Program-made: the position numbers and the translations under genes | Part shown: piece after piece, positions 26,405-33,780 of the stretch | How the letters are laid out: each line of letters starts with the position of its first letter | Position numbering within the stretch: the stretch's first letter is position 1 | Notes under the pieces: model-generated | Told to the model about the DNA's origin: nothing | The model's database searches: none | The model's input: only the letters and a program-made list of their open reading frames with translations | NCBI GenBank assembly: GCA_034370385.1 | Contig: JAXMKZ010000041.1 | Span: 1 to 64,000, forward strand | Direction of reading: 5' to 3' | Length of the DNA: 64,000 nt | Source of the DNA: Coriobacteriia bacterium | GTDB lineage: Bacteria; Actinomycetota; Coriobacteriia; Anaerosomatales; PHET01

Positions 26405-26761
26405 TCACTCTTCGCTTCCGAAGCACTCCTCGTAGCCGTCACACCCGGTGCAGCTTGGGTTGCGTCAAGTGCTGAACCCGCTCCAACCGCACAGCCGTTT
26501 GTAGAGGAACTTCTTCCAGCGCATGTCCTTGGTGTTGGCCTCGTAGAGGGTCGGGAAGCTCTCGCGCATCATCGCTCGAAGCTCGTCCCGACCGGAGAGG
26601 CCCATCGAACGCCACAGGTGCCCGGGCTGCAGCGCCGAGCGCGCTATCCAGTCGGCGCGGTCTCGCGTGTCTGGGTCATCTCCTGCGTCAGCCATGAGCA
26701 GCAAGACGAGTTGTTCGTACTCGTCTTGCCTTTGCGGGGGAATGGGGTGTCGGTCAGCCAT
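26405..26761 (-). CDS. nifQ: NifQ-like protein with an in-frame TGA at the first motif cysteine (candidate selenoprotein)
   Basis: Reading from ATG 26761, the frame runs 98 codons to TGA (26465-26467) and then stays open for 19 more codons to a second TGA at 26405-26407, 118 residues in all. The first part is clearly NifQ: GHLWRSMGLSGRDELRAMM, then MRWKKFLYKRLC. NifQ ends in a metal-binding motif C-X4-C-X2-C-X5-C. Here it reads (TGA)-RNPS-C-TG-C-DGYEE-C-FG, so the TGA replaces exactly the first cysteine and the other three remain. Decoding as selenocysteine is the simplest explanation, supported by a hairpin just after the TGA. A one-base nonsense mutation is the alternative. No nif genes are present; a Mo/W-handling role fits the neighbours. 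The start has no clear ribosome site. Confidence 0.8.
26434..26455 (-). promoter_or_regulatory. Candidate bacterial SECIS hairpin
   Basis: In the transcript the stem TGCAC/GTGTG (26452-26448 with 26444-26440, two wobble pairs) closes the loop CGG, 17 nt after the in-frame TGA. An outer AGC/GCT pairing (26455-26453, 26436-26434) extends it past a 3-nt bulge. The spacing and the G among the first two loop bases fit the published bacterial SECIS pattern. Confidence 0.5.
26701..26729. repeat. Perfect inverted repeat inside the nifQ-like gene
   Basis: GCAAGACGAG at 26701-26710 is repeated in reverse complement at 26720-26729 around a 9-nt loop, early in the coding frame. It can form a strong mRNA stem about 30 nt after the start codon. 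Confidence 0.6.
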
Positions 26762-26773
26762 CGAGGGATGTAA

Positions 26774-26811
26774 CAGCGACCGGCCTCGTTGGCTTGCGTG
26801 GCCGGTCGCTG
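26774..26811 (-). terminator. Hairpin after the Mop gene
   Basis: A perfect 12-bp stem (CAGCGACCGGCC at 26774-26785 pairs with 26800-26811) lies between the mop stop and the nifQ-like start. It probably ends the long minus-strand operon, or limits read-through into the nifQ-like gene. Confidence 0.65.
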
Positions 26812-26828
26812 CTTGGGTGCGAGTCGGG

Positions 26829-27035
26829 TTAGTCGACGCCGAGGATGACGTGGTCGGCCTTGATGATGGCCACGGCCTCGCTGCCGACGGTGAGGCCCAG
26901 ATCCCTGACCGCATCCATCGTGACCACGGCTGTGATCCGCTGCCCTGTCACGTCTAGAACGACCTGTGCTTCGACGGCGCCTTCCTTGATCTCTGAAACG
27001 ACACCGCGAATCTGGTTACGAGCTGAAAGCTTCAT
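26829..27035 (-). CDS. mop: Mop-domain molybdate/tungstate-binding protein (molbindin)
   Basis: A 68-aa protein, the full length of a single Mop/TOBE domain. It starts at ATG 27035 after GGAAGGAG. MKLSARNQIRGVV and GAVEAQVVLDV match the molbindin signature. Such proteins assemble as hexamers that store or buffer molybdate or tungstate in the cytoplasm. It is the last gene of the minus-strand cluster, next to the tungstate importer and the nifQ-like gene, consistent with Mo/W homeostasis. Confidence 0.93.
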   Translation of the reverse strand: MKLSARNQIRGVVSEIKEGAVEAQVVLDVTGQRITAVVTMDAVRDLGLTVGSEAVAIIKADHVILGVD

Positions 27036-27106
27036 AGCCAACTCCTTCCGAGGTGAACCTTGCAAGGGGTTTATGCCCATTTCAGGCCTGTCGCCTGCGC
27101 GGTGGA

Positions 27107-27859
27107 TCACTCAGGGGCGCTCCCGGGTTTCTCTTGTCCGGGCGCCTCCGAAGGCTGTTTGCCGATAGCGAGCCACCGATTCTCGCTCGCGAACATCACG
27201 GGAACGGCAGGGCGCCCGCCCCACAGGCGCGGACGGAGCCAGTCAGCCGTCTCCACGATGTCGCCGAGCTTCGGCGATACGACGTTGCGGTCCACCGGGA
27301 GCACGAGCATGCCGGCCGCCTCAAGCTCGCCGACCGTCACCTCGGCTGGATGATCGCGCAGCCGGCCGAACTCCACGAACCGGCCGGACCAGCCCCACGC
27401 GGTCAGGCCCACGCCCGCAGCCGCGCCGATGATCCCGTCGTTCGTACCGCCGTGGCCGGAAAGGTGGGCACCGGATGCTGCTGCGATCGCGTCGGCTTGC
27501 GTCACGACTGAGACGGCAGCGCGTCGGCCGAACTCCGTGAGCACGGGGATCGCCGGGTTATCCTCGAGCGCGACGCACACGCCCGGGTCGCTTCCTTCGA
27601 GGGCGTGAAGCTCCACGTGGGCAATGGCGCGGGTGATGAGCTCTTCGACGATGGCGGCATCAGGCACCTCGACGACGGCGCATGCCGAACTGTTGTGCGA
27701 GGTGTACGGGATGTCCGGGTGCACCAACAGCTGCTGGCGGACGACGCCCCACAGCTTGCACCCATCGGGTAGCTCGTCCTCGTACCAGCGCACGAGCTTG
27801 CCGGTGCCACGTGGTGCGCCGAGATTGTCAGTGTCATCGAAGCATACGAATGCGCGCAT
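27107..27859 (-). CDS. TiaS-like protein (FDDTDN motif)
   Basis: A 250-aa protein starting MRAFVCFDDTDNLGAPRG. The DDTD motif near the N-terminus resembles that of tRNA-Ile2 agmatinylcytidine synthetase TiaS, an archaeal enzyme, and GHGGTNDGIIGAAAGVGL is the second shared glycine-rich region. The zinc-ribbon and OB parts of full TiaS are missing, so tRNA-Ile lysidinylation is unlikely to be its job. It lies 12 nt after the DUF2149 gene in the same cluster. Substrate and reaction are unknown. Confidence 0.65.
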   Translation of the reverse strand: MRAFVCFDDTDNLGAPRGTGKLVRWYEDELPDGCKLWGVVRQQLLVHPDIPYTSHNSSACAVVEVPDAAIVEELITRAIAHVELHALEGSDPGVCVALEDNPAIPVLTEFGRRAAVSVVTQADAIAAASGAHLSGHGGTNDGIIGAAAGVGLTAWGWSGRFVEFGRLRDHPAEVTVGELEAAGMLVLPVDRNVVSPKLGDIVETADWLRPRLWGGRPAVPVMFASENRWLAIGKQPSEAPGQEKPGSAPE

Positions 27860-27870
27860 AGCGGACTCCC

Positions 27871-28224
27871 TTATTGTCCCGGTACCCAGACGGTGCGACC
27901 GTCCTCGAGTTGGTAGACCGTGCCTACAGGTGTACCCATGCCCTCCGCCGGCTGGTCGGTGACCTTCAGGCGCTCGATCTCCTTGCCCTCCTTGCGGATG
28001 ACCTCCATGTCAGGCGTTCCGGGGTTCTTCACGATGGTCATCTCGTCGGCAGAGAGGATCTCTTGCAGCCCGAAGCTCGACAGGGCCACGACCATGAAGC
28101 CCACGCCGATCAGGATCGCCACGTCGAACAGGTTTCCCATCGCGTCCATCGGGTCTCCGTGACCGTCCCCTGAGCGTCTGCGTCGGCGGCTGAGGAAACT
28201 GGTGTCTGCACCGGTGCTGCGCAT
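27871..28224 (-). CDS. DUF2149 protein, copy 2
   Basis: A 117-aa paralogue of the protein at 19613-20053. It keeps the helix NLFDVAILIGVGFMVVAL with the ExbD-like aspartate, then IVKNPGTPDMEVI and VGTVYQLEDGRTVWVPG. A basic RRRRR stretch precedes the helix, consistent with a cytoplasmic N-terminus. It starts 1 nt before the end of the TolQ-like gene's coding block and is the third gene of the propeller-TolQ-DUF2149 unit. Confidence 0.85.
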   Translation of the reverse strand: MRSTGADTSFLSRRRRRSGDGHGDPMDAMGNLFDVAILIGVGFMVVALSSFGLQEILSADEMTIVKNPGTPDMEVIRKEGKEIERLKVTDQPAEGMGTPVGTVYQLEDGRTVWVPGQ

Positions 28225-28225
28225 G

Positions 28226-28870
28226 TCACCCTCCCAAGTGGTCGAACACGTACTCGATGTCGGTGAGGTCCTGCTGGTGATGACGATCCCGTACCGCCGT
28301 GACGATGTAGCCGATGGATCCGATGAGCAGACCCACGACGGTGGTGGAGAAGGCGATCACGAGGTTGTCCGAAAGCTGCTGAACGTCGCCGCTGGCCAGA
28401 GCCACGAGCGCCGGGCTGATCGGGATGAGCGTACCCATGAGGCCGAGTATCGGGCCCACGCGCATGAGCATTCGTGTGCGCTCGAGGACCCTGACCGACT
28501 CGAGGTCCGCATCGGCCAGCGCCTTCAGAACGTGCGAGCGCGTGACCGTCGACTGATGCTCCAGCGAACTCGCGACCGTCCGAGCGATCGGGCTTGGCCC
28601 CATCGAGCCCAAAAACCCGAGCGCAGCGGTTCGCTTGTCGGTGCCCGTCGCCTGGGCCACGGCCACCGCGGCGGCTTCGACGTCGAGCTTCTTGCGCGCC
28701 CTCCGGCGTTTGAACACCTCCACGCAGAATCGACCCGCTTCATACGCGGCGACGAGCAGCGCGAACACTTCAAGGAATAGGACCGGGTAGAGGAGTGCTG
28801 TCGCGACCCCGTAGATGATCGCCTCAGGGTGCGTCAGGTAGTAGCCAAGCTTCTCGCCCAAACCCGTCAT
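28226..28870 (-). CDS. MotA/TolQ/ExbB-type proton channel, copy 2
   Basis: A 214-aa paralogue of the channel at 20050-20697. The three-helix layout and pore segments are nearly identical (GPILGLMGTLIPISPALVAL, NLVIAFSTTVVGLLIGSIGY), whereas the cytoplasmic domain between helix 1 and 2 has diverged. It overlaps the propeller stop by 4 nt. The strong conservation of the pore against a diverged cytoplasmic part suggests both copies are functional but serve different partners. Confidence 0.88.
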   Translation of the reverse strand: MTGLGEKLGYYLTHPEAIIYGVATALLYPVLFLEVFALLVAAYEAGRFCVEVFKRRRARKKLDVEAAAVAVAQATGTDKRTAALGFLGSMGPSPIARTVASSLEHQSTVTRSHVLKALADADLESVRVLERTRMLMRVGPILGLMGTLIPISPALVALASGDVQQLSDNLVIAFSTTVVGLLIGSIGYIVTAVRDRHHQQDLTDIEYVFDHLGG

Positions 28871-30714
28871 CTCAACTCCCTCAGTGTCAGCGCTGACAGC
28901 GCTATCCGGAAGACCCGTCTGGGCGTCCCCGACGCTGCAGCGGTAGCGCCAATCGTATACGCGAGCGCAACCAACGCCAATGCGACGCTGATGGTCAGCT
29001 GCTGATTCGAGGTCGGGCCTCCGCCGGGTGTGCCGTCGCCGGCTTCGTTACCGATTGGGGTCAGCAGGTTGCCAGCGGCGTACTGGGGACCCGTGAGCAC
29101 GGCCGGACCTTCGGCGGCGAACTGGTCCGACGTGGCGGCAGGCGCGGTCGCAACAGCCGCATCGTACGGAGCGCCGAAGGTCATCGGGCCGCCGCTGAAG
29201 CTGCTGCCTGAGCCCGTGCCAGAGCCCGCGCCCGTGCTTGAACCTGAGCCGCTGCCGGAACCAGAGCCCGAACCCGAACCCGAACCGCCGCCGGAACCGG
29301 TACCGTCACCCGGGTCAGGGCCGGTGGCCGGAGCGGGGGAGGCGGAGAACTGCACCTGGGTGACCGACGGCGTTGAGCCCTGGTCTGTCGTCGAGAGCCG
29401 AACTCGGTACCGGATGAGTCTGCCGATGCTGTTCTTCGACAGGCTGCTGGCCGCCCGCCACGCCCCGCCATCGAGCGAGTACTCGAGCCGCGCTGAGGTT
29501 CCGGCCGGCTGGTCCGCGGCCAGCGAGCCCGACGGCACGACCTTGCGCACCCCAGGGAGTCCGAGGTCGAGCGATGGCGAAGTGAACGTGCCGCTCGTCG
29601 GGTAGCCGACTTCGATGATTCGCTTGGTGCCCTGATCGGCGAGCAGATACGAGCCGGAGGCGGTGCGCTGCACCGAGCGCACCTTCGAAGTGAGCGAGGC
29701 GTCAGCGACACCGGGAATAGGGATCGTGCTGACGATCTCGCCTGCGGCGTCGACCTCGATGATTCGTCCGACGCCGTCTTCTTCGACAATCACCGTGTTG
29801 CCGTTTGGCAAGCGAACCGCGTCGGAGGGCTTCGGCTGGCTGTCGCCGGTGCCTTCGAACACGTACTGCCACACAACTGCGCCACTCGGAGTGACTTCGA
29901 TGACCCGGTTGCCTGCGTACGCCTGATCCGCCGCGTCGACTATCAACGTATTGCCGTTGGCGAGTCTGGATGCCTTACGTGGCGAGGACAGCATGCCCGG
30001 CCCCGTGCCCGGATCGTTGTCGCGGCCATACTGCCACACGATGCTCGATCGGGTGAAGCCGTACGCCGGCGCATCGGCGTCGTAATCGGAGGTCCGGACC
30101 TCGATGACCCGCGTTGAGAACCGGTTGTCGCAGATCAGCGTGTTGCCATTCGCCAGTCGTGTCGCTGAGTAGGGGTCGACGACCGAGCCAGGTGCGAGTG
30201 AGTCGATCTGGGCGCCGTACTGCCAGACGACCCGCTTGTCGGGCGCCACCTCCAGCACGAGGTCCGCTCGTCGATCCAGTATCAGCGTATTGCCGTTCGG
30301 CAACCGCTGTGCCGAATACGGGTTCAGCAACCGCGGGTCGTCGGCTTTGGAGTAGGACCAGGCGATGCGCTTCGAACGAGTCACTTCGGTGACCGCCACG
30401 TTGTAGCGGTCTGCGATCAGTATGTTGCCGTTGCCGAGCACCTCTGCGGAGAATGGTTCCATCATCAGGACGCCCGGTCGCGTGTACTCCCAGAGCACAC
30501 GGCGTTGCAGCTGCACACGCGGTACACCGGCAACTGTCGTCACCTCAACGCCGCTCGCGGTCCCCGCGAACGGAGTCGAGCCGGTGGTCGCGCGCCACGT
30601 GGTTGCCCCAGCGCTCAGTGGCCGAGTGACGCTGATCCCTGCGACGAGCAGCAGCGCGAGCACGAAGTAGAGGGTCGGTGTCGCCTTGATTCGAGTTGTG
30701 GCCATTCGCCTCAT
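28867..30714 (-). CDS. Exported beta-propeller with C-terminal anchor, copy 2
   Basis: A 615-aa protein: signal segment (about residues 14-37), then about six blades marked by the recurring RLANGNTLI(V/C)D or RLPNGNTLILD and by VVWQYG strands, an Ig-like domain with LEYSLDGGAWRAAS, a long Gly-Ser linker (about 475-515) and a C-terminal membrane helix near 585. Domain order matches the copy at 20690-22474, though blade sequences differ. ATG 30714 overlaps the stop of the ECF-like gene. Ligand unknown; the propeller would lie outside the membrane next to the TolQ-like channel. Confidence 0.8.
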   Translation of the reverse strand: MRRMATTRIKATPTLYFVLALLLVAGISVTRPLSAGATTWRATTGSTPFAGTASGVEVTTVAGVPRVQLQRRVLWEYTRPGVLMMEPFSAEVLGNGNILIADRYNVAVTEVTRSKRIAWSYSKADDPRLLNPYSAQRLPNGNTLILDRRADLVLEVAPDKRVVWQYGAQIDSLAPGSVVDPYSATRLANGNTLICDNRFSTRVIEVRTSDYDADAPAYGFTRSSIVWQYGRDNDPGTGPGMLSSPRKASRLANGNTLIVDAADQAYAGNRVIEVTPSGAVVWQYVFEGTGDSQPKPSDAVRLPNGNTVIVEEDGVGRIIEVDAAGEIVSTIPIPGVADASLTSKVRSVQRTASGSYLLADQGTKRIIEVGYPTSGTFTSPSLDLGLPGVRKVVPSGSLAADQPAGTSARLEYSLDGGAWRAASSLSKNSIGRLIRYRVRLSTTDQGSTPSVTQVQFSASPAPATGPDPGDGTGSGGGSGSGSGSGSGSGSGSSTGAGSGTGSGSSFSGGPMTFGAPYDAAVATAPAATSDQFAAEGPAVLTGPQYAAGNLLTPIGNEAGDGTPGGGPTSNQQLTISVALALVALAYTIGATAAASGTPRRVFRIALSALTLRELR

Positions 30715-31292
30715 GAGGCTACCTCGGTGCTCGGTGTCGCATCGGGCAACATACCGGCGCGGCTTAGGCGCTGCAGGACGAACGCCGCGGCGACTCCGCC
30801 GAGGGCACCGAATCCGAGGTGAGTGACTGCCGCGAAGCCGAGTCCGATGGCGAGGTACCCGCCGGGAACGCCCAGTGCGAGGCCGAGAAGGTACGATGCG
30901 GTGAGCTTACCCATGTGCGCGGCTGCAGCGACGATGACCGCCGCCGGATAGCGGTCCAGACGCCCGCCCAACAGTGGCGTCAACACGTCGACGATGAGGC
31001 CCGGCACGAAGTACTTGACGCCGACGAAGATCCCCTCGCGGCCGGGCAGGATGATGACGGCGAGCAGCCCCGAGATGAGCCCGATCAGGGTCCCGGTACC
31101 CGGGCGCCCCACGACGCCGACACCGATAAGCAGAAGCGCCATCCAGAAGACACCTGAATGCCCCGGCACGTGTATCGGCATGCGCAGGTAGAACTTCGCC
31201 CCGATGATGAGGGCGGCGACCAGCGCGACGATGACGCGCGCTCGCAGGGGCAGACCCCACGGCTGTCTGGGCCGAGCCGTTTCGTCGGTCAC
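30711..31292 (-). CDS. ECF transporter S-component-like membrane protein
   Basis: A 193-aa protein with about six membrane helices, resembling substrate-binding (S) components of energy-coupling factor transporters in length and helix spacing. GLISGLLAVI and GALGGVAAAFVLQRL are typical of the fold. No EcfA or EcfT gene is nearby, so it would share a common energising module or work with the TolQ-like motor encoded just downstream. It overlaps both neighbouring genes by 4 nt. Substrate unknown. Confidence 0.65.
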   Translation of the reverse strand: MTDETARPRQPWGLPLRARVIVALVAALIIGAKFYLRMPIHVPGHSGVFWMALLLIGVGVVGRPGTGTLIGLISGLLAVIILPGREGIFVGVKYFVPGLIVDVLTPLLGGRLDRYPAAVIVAAAAHMGKLTASYLLGLALGVPGGYLAIGLGFAAVTHLGFGALGGVAAAFVLQRLSRAGMLPDATPSTEVAS

Positions 31293-31735
31293 TCGACGAT
31301 CACCCGCTCGACGTCCCGGACGCGTGCGCTGTATTCGATCTCAGGCCCGCATAGCTTGGTCGTTCCACGAAGCGCGAAGTCGAGCAACACGTCTTCATCG
31401 ATGTCGCGACGTGCCAGGGTGATGGTGCCGGAATCACGGACTCCCGGACCTGTGACGGTCACCGACGTGAACTCCGCGACACCGGCGTCCGCGAGCACGG
31501 CTAGCAGTGGCGGACCCTCCTCGAGCTTGCCGTCCATGACGACCTTGCGCATGCCGAGCGCACGCAGTTCTTCAATCGAGTAGCTCGCCACTTCGCGTCC
31601 CGACTTCTCGACTGTGACGTGGTACGGGCCGGCCGCCTTGCGCGCGCGCAGGTCGAGGCCCCACGCTGCGAGCGTGAGGAGAACGAGTGCCCCTGCGACG
31701 ATTGCGAATGCGAGCGCGGTCCTTGGGCGTGGCAT
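31289..31735 (-). CDS. Small exported protein with molybdopterin-oxidoreductase-like fold
   Basis: A 148-aa protein with one N-terminal membrane helix (about residues 8-27) and an extracytoplasmic domain. The pattern YHVTVEKSGREVASYSIEELRAL, EGPPLLAVLADAGV and a late TITLARRDIDEDVLL follows the small proteins related to the sulfite-oxidase/YedY molybdopterin fold. It lacks a recognisable cofactor-binding cysteine region, so it is probably a binding rather than a redox domain. It lies between the FN3 protein and the ECF-like gene, coupled to the latter. Confidence 0.55.
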   Translation of the reverse strand: MPRPRTALAFAIVAGALVLLTLAAWGLDLRARKAAGPYHVTVEKSGREVASYSIEELRALGMRKVVMDGKLEEGPPLLAVLADAGVAEFTSVTVTGPGVRDSGTITLARRDIDEDVLLDFALRGTTKLCGPEIEYSARVRDVERVIVE

Positions 31736-31743
31736 GGACGGAG

Positions 31744-33759
31744 CTAGCGCTTCACGGCGAGTCCGTCGACGTCAACGCGCCGTCCGGTGCCGGCCAACGT
31801 GACGATGCGAATCGTGTGGCGACCCGCGCCAGAGAGTCGGCCGATGCGGACTTCGGCCCGGGGCCGTTCGGTCGCCGCGTAGAGGTCGTAGGTTCCCGCG
31901 AGACGCCCGTCGAGATAGATGCGCACCCGTCCGCGATCGGGACCCTTCGAGGTGATGAGGTGAGCCTCGGTCCCGCGGGAGAACGTGAAGGTGGCGGATG
32001 CACCCGCGGCCGTCGTGACTCGTGAACGGCCACCGTACGAGGCGGTCGCGATCTCGGAGCGCCATGCGCCGGAGTAGCGTGCGCTCACGTCATCGTAGGG
32101 TATGACCGTCGTTCGTGTGGCGGACCATGCGCCAACATTGCCGGCGGTGTCCGTTGAGCGCGCCCGGAACCGATACGTGGCTCCGGTCGGGGCAGTGACG
32201 GTCACCGCCTGCGCAGCCGTGCGTGTTCTGAGCCGACGCCACGGCGCGGTTGCGGACGTGCGGTACTCGAGGTCGCGCAGCGTGCCCGACGAGGGAGTCG
32301 CGTCCACCGATGTCAAGGAGACGACGAATGCTCGAGCCGTTGACGTGCGCGTCGAGATGGCAGGGGCCGAGAGTGTGGTCGACGGAGTCCGCGTGTCGGT
32401 CTTGACCGAGATGCTCGCGATCGCGGATTCGTTGCCGCTGCTGTCTGCGGCGTAGTAGAAGAGCTTTCGGGCACCCTGTGGCGCTCGTAGTGGCGCTGTG
32501 TACGTGGCGTAGACGCTGGTGGACGAATCCCACGAGTAGAACAGGCGTCCTCGGTCGGTGAACAGGGAGACATACGGTGCGGTCTTCCTGAACCAGCCGG
32601 CTGCGCCGTTCGGCTTGGTTGGCGACGTCGCGGCTCGCACGCGAGGAGGCAGGGCGATGGTCGTAGCGGCCACGGGGTTCGAGCGAGCACTGACATTGGT
32701 AGCGGTATCCATGGCGCGTACTTCGTAGTGGTACGTCAGCCCGCCAAGAGGGGTCGCGTCGTCGTAGGTCGTCTGGGATGTCGAGCCGATGAGGGTCTTC
32801 GCCACCGAGTACGGCACGCCAAGCGGAGGCTCGATCCACCGGTACACGAGGTACTTAGACACCTTGGTGTTGTCGAGAGCGGGGCTCCAGGAGAGCCTGA
32901 CTCGGCGGTCGAGTGGCGTGGCCGTGAGATTCGTCGCTGTTGTAGGCGCGCTCATGTCGGTGGCGCCTATCGCGATGTCCTCGTCCGGCCGCGTGAGCGT
33001 GATGCCCGCAACGAGTGTGGTCGTTCCCGACACGATGTCGACACTAGTGTTCAGGGGCACGCAAAGTGAGTAGTCCCCGCGCGACCCGGGCGTGCCGTGA
33101 TCCTCATCGTCGGTGCGACCGTTCGCGTCGCCGTCGACGCCGTCGGTCTCAGTCCGCGAGGCCGCGACGGTGGAACCATCGAGACGTCGCACTGCCTTGA
33201 CGAGCGTTCCTGCGGGCAGTCCGGTGGCCGCGGCGTTGTGGAGCCTCGCACCCTGGGTCTCGACGTCGAAGACGTCGACAGCGAAAGGTGCGCTGCCGTT
33301 GAAGGTCGCCCCCTTCTCCAGGTTCAGGGAGACCAGGATGTAGTAGCGGCCCGACATCGCTTCATCCCCGAAGGCGAAGGCCGCCCAACCCTCGGGAATC
33401 GAACCGGTCGGATCGGTGGTCATTAGAGGGAAGCGGTTCCTGTCCTGCTCCCGCTCCTGGACCCATTGTCGCGTGACGGGGTTCCAGGTCCAGCCACGGT
33501 TCTGGATGTTCATCGGCTCAGGAGCGGGGCTGAGCCGCACCTTGAGCCGATAGCCGGCGTTCGGATCCAGTCCTGCTGCCGAGAAGCCGATTACAACGGG
33601 AGTGTGATCGTTAGGGACCATGATGGTCGAGGTGGGGAGGGCGCCCCCTGTGTACGTGCCTGCCGCATACGCCGATGCCAAGGGCATCGCGAGCACGAGC
33701 GTCAGAACTCCGGCGAGTATCGCGAGGAGTGATCTGCTGGTGCACGCGGTCGTTTTCAC
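31744..33759 (-). CDS. Exported FN3-domain surface protein
   Basis: A 671-aa protein starting at GTG 33759 after GGAGG, with a signal peptide to about residue 32. The N-terminal domain (about 40-260) contains MVPNDHTPVVIGFSA and NRGWTWNPVTRQWVQE and recurs in the next protein. A fibronectin type III domain (about 275-375) has RRVRLSWSPALDN. Ig-like repeats follow, ending in a beta-sandwich that resembles carbohydrate-binding domains. It is probably cell-surface or secreted. It is 8 nt from the following small exported protein. Confidence 0.78.
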   Translation of the reverse strand: MKTTACTSRSLLAILAGVLTLVLAMPLASAYAAGTYTGGALPTSTIMVPNDHTPVVIGFSAAGLDPNAGYRLKVRLSPAPEPMNIQNRGWTWNPVTRQWVQEREQDRNRFPLMTTDPTGSIPEGWAAFAFGDEAMSGRYYILVSLNLEKGATFNGSAPFAVDVFDVETQGARLHNAAATGLPAGTLVKAVRRLDGSTVAASRTETDGVDGDANGRTDDEDHGTPGSRGDYSLCVPLNTSVDIVSGTTTLVAGITLTRPDEDIAIGATDMSAPTTATNLTATPLDRRVRLSWSPALDNTKVSKYLVYRWIEPPLGVPYSVAKTLIGSTSQTTYDDATPLGGLTYHYEVRAMDTATNVSARSNPVAATTIALPPRVRAATSPTKPNGAAGWFRKTAPYVSLFTDRGRLFYSWDSSTSVYATYTAPLRAPQGARKLFYYAADSSGNESAIASISVKTDTRTPSTTLSAPAISTRTSTARAFVVSLTSVDATPSSGTLRDLEYRTSATAPWRRLRTRTAAQAVTVTAPTGATYRFRARSTDTAGNVGAWSATRTTVIPYDDVSARYSGAWRSEIATASYGGRSRVTTAAGASATFTFSRGTEAHLITSKGPDRGRVRIYLDGRLAGTYDLYAATERPRAEVRIGRLSGAGRHTIRIVTLAGTGRRVDVDGLAVKR

Positions 33760-33780
33760 AGGGGGCGCGCCTCCACTCGG

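Noticed and set aside
26405-26761. Treating the NifQ-like gene as evidence of nitrogen fixation
   Set aside because: No nifHDK, nifB or nifEN in the window, and NifQ-like proteins beside Mo/W transporters may serve other cofactors.
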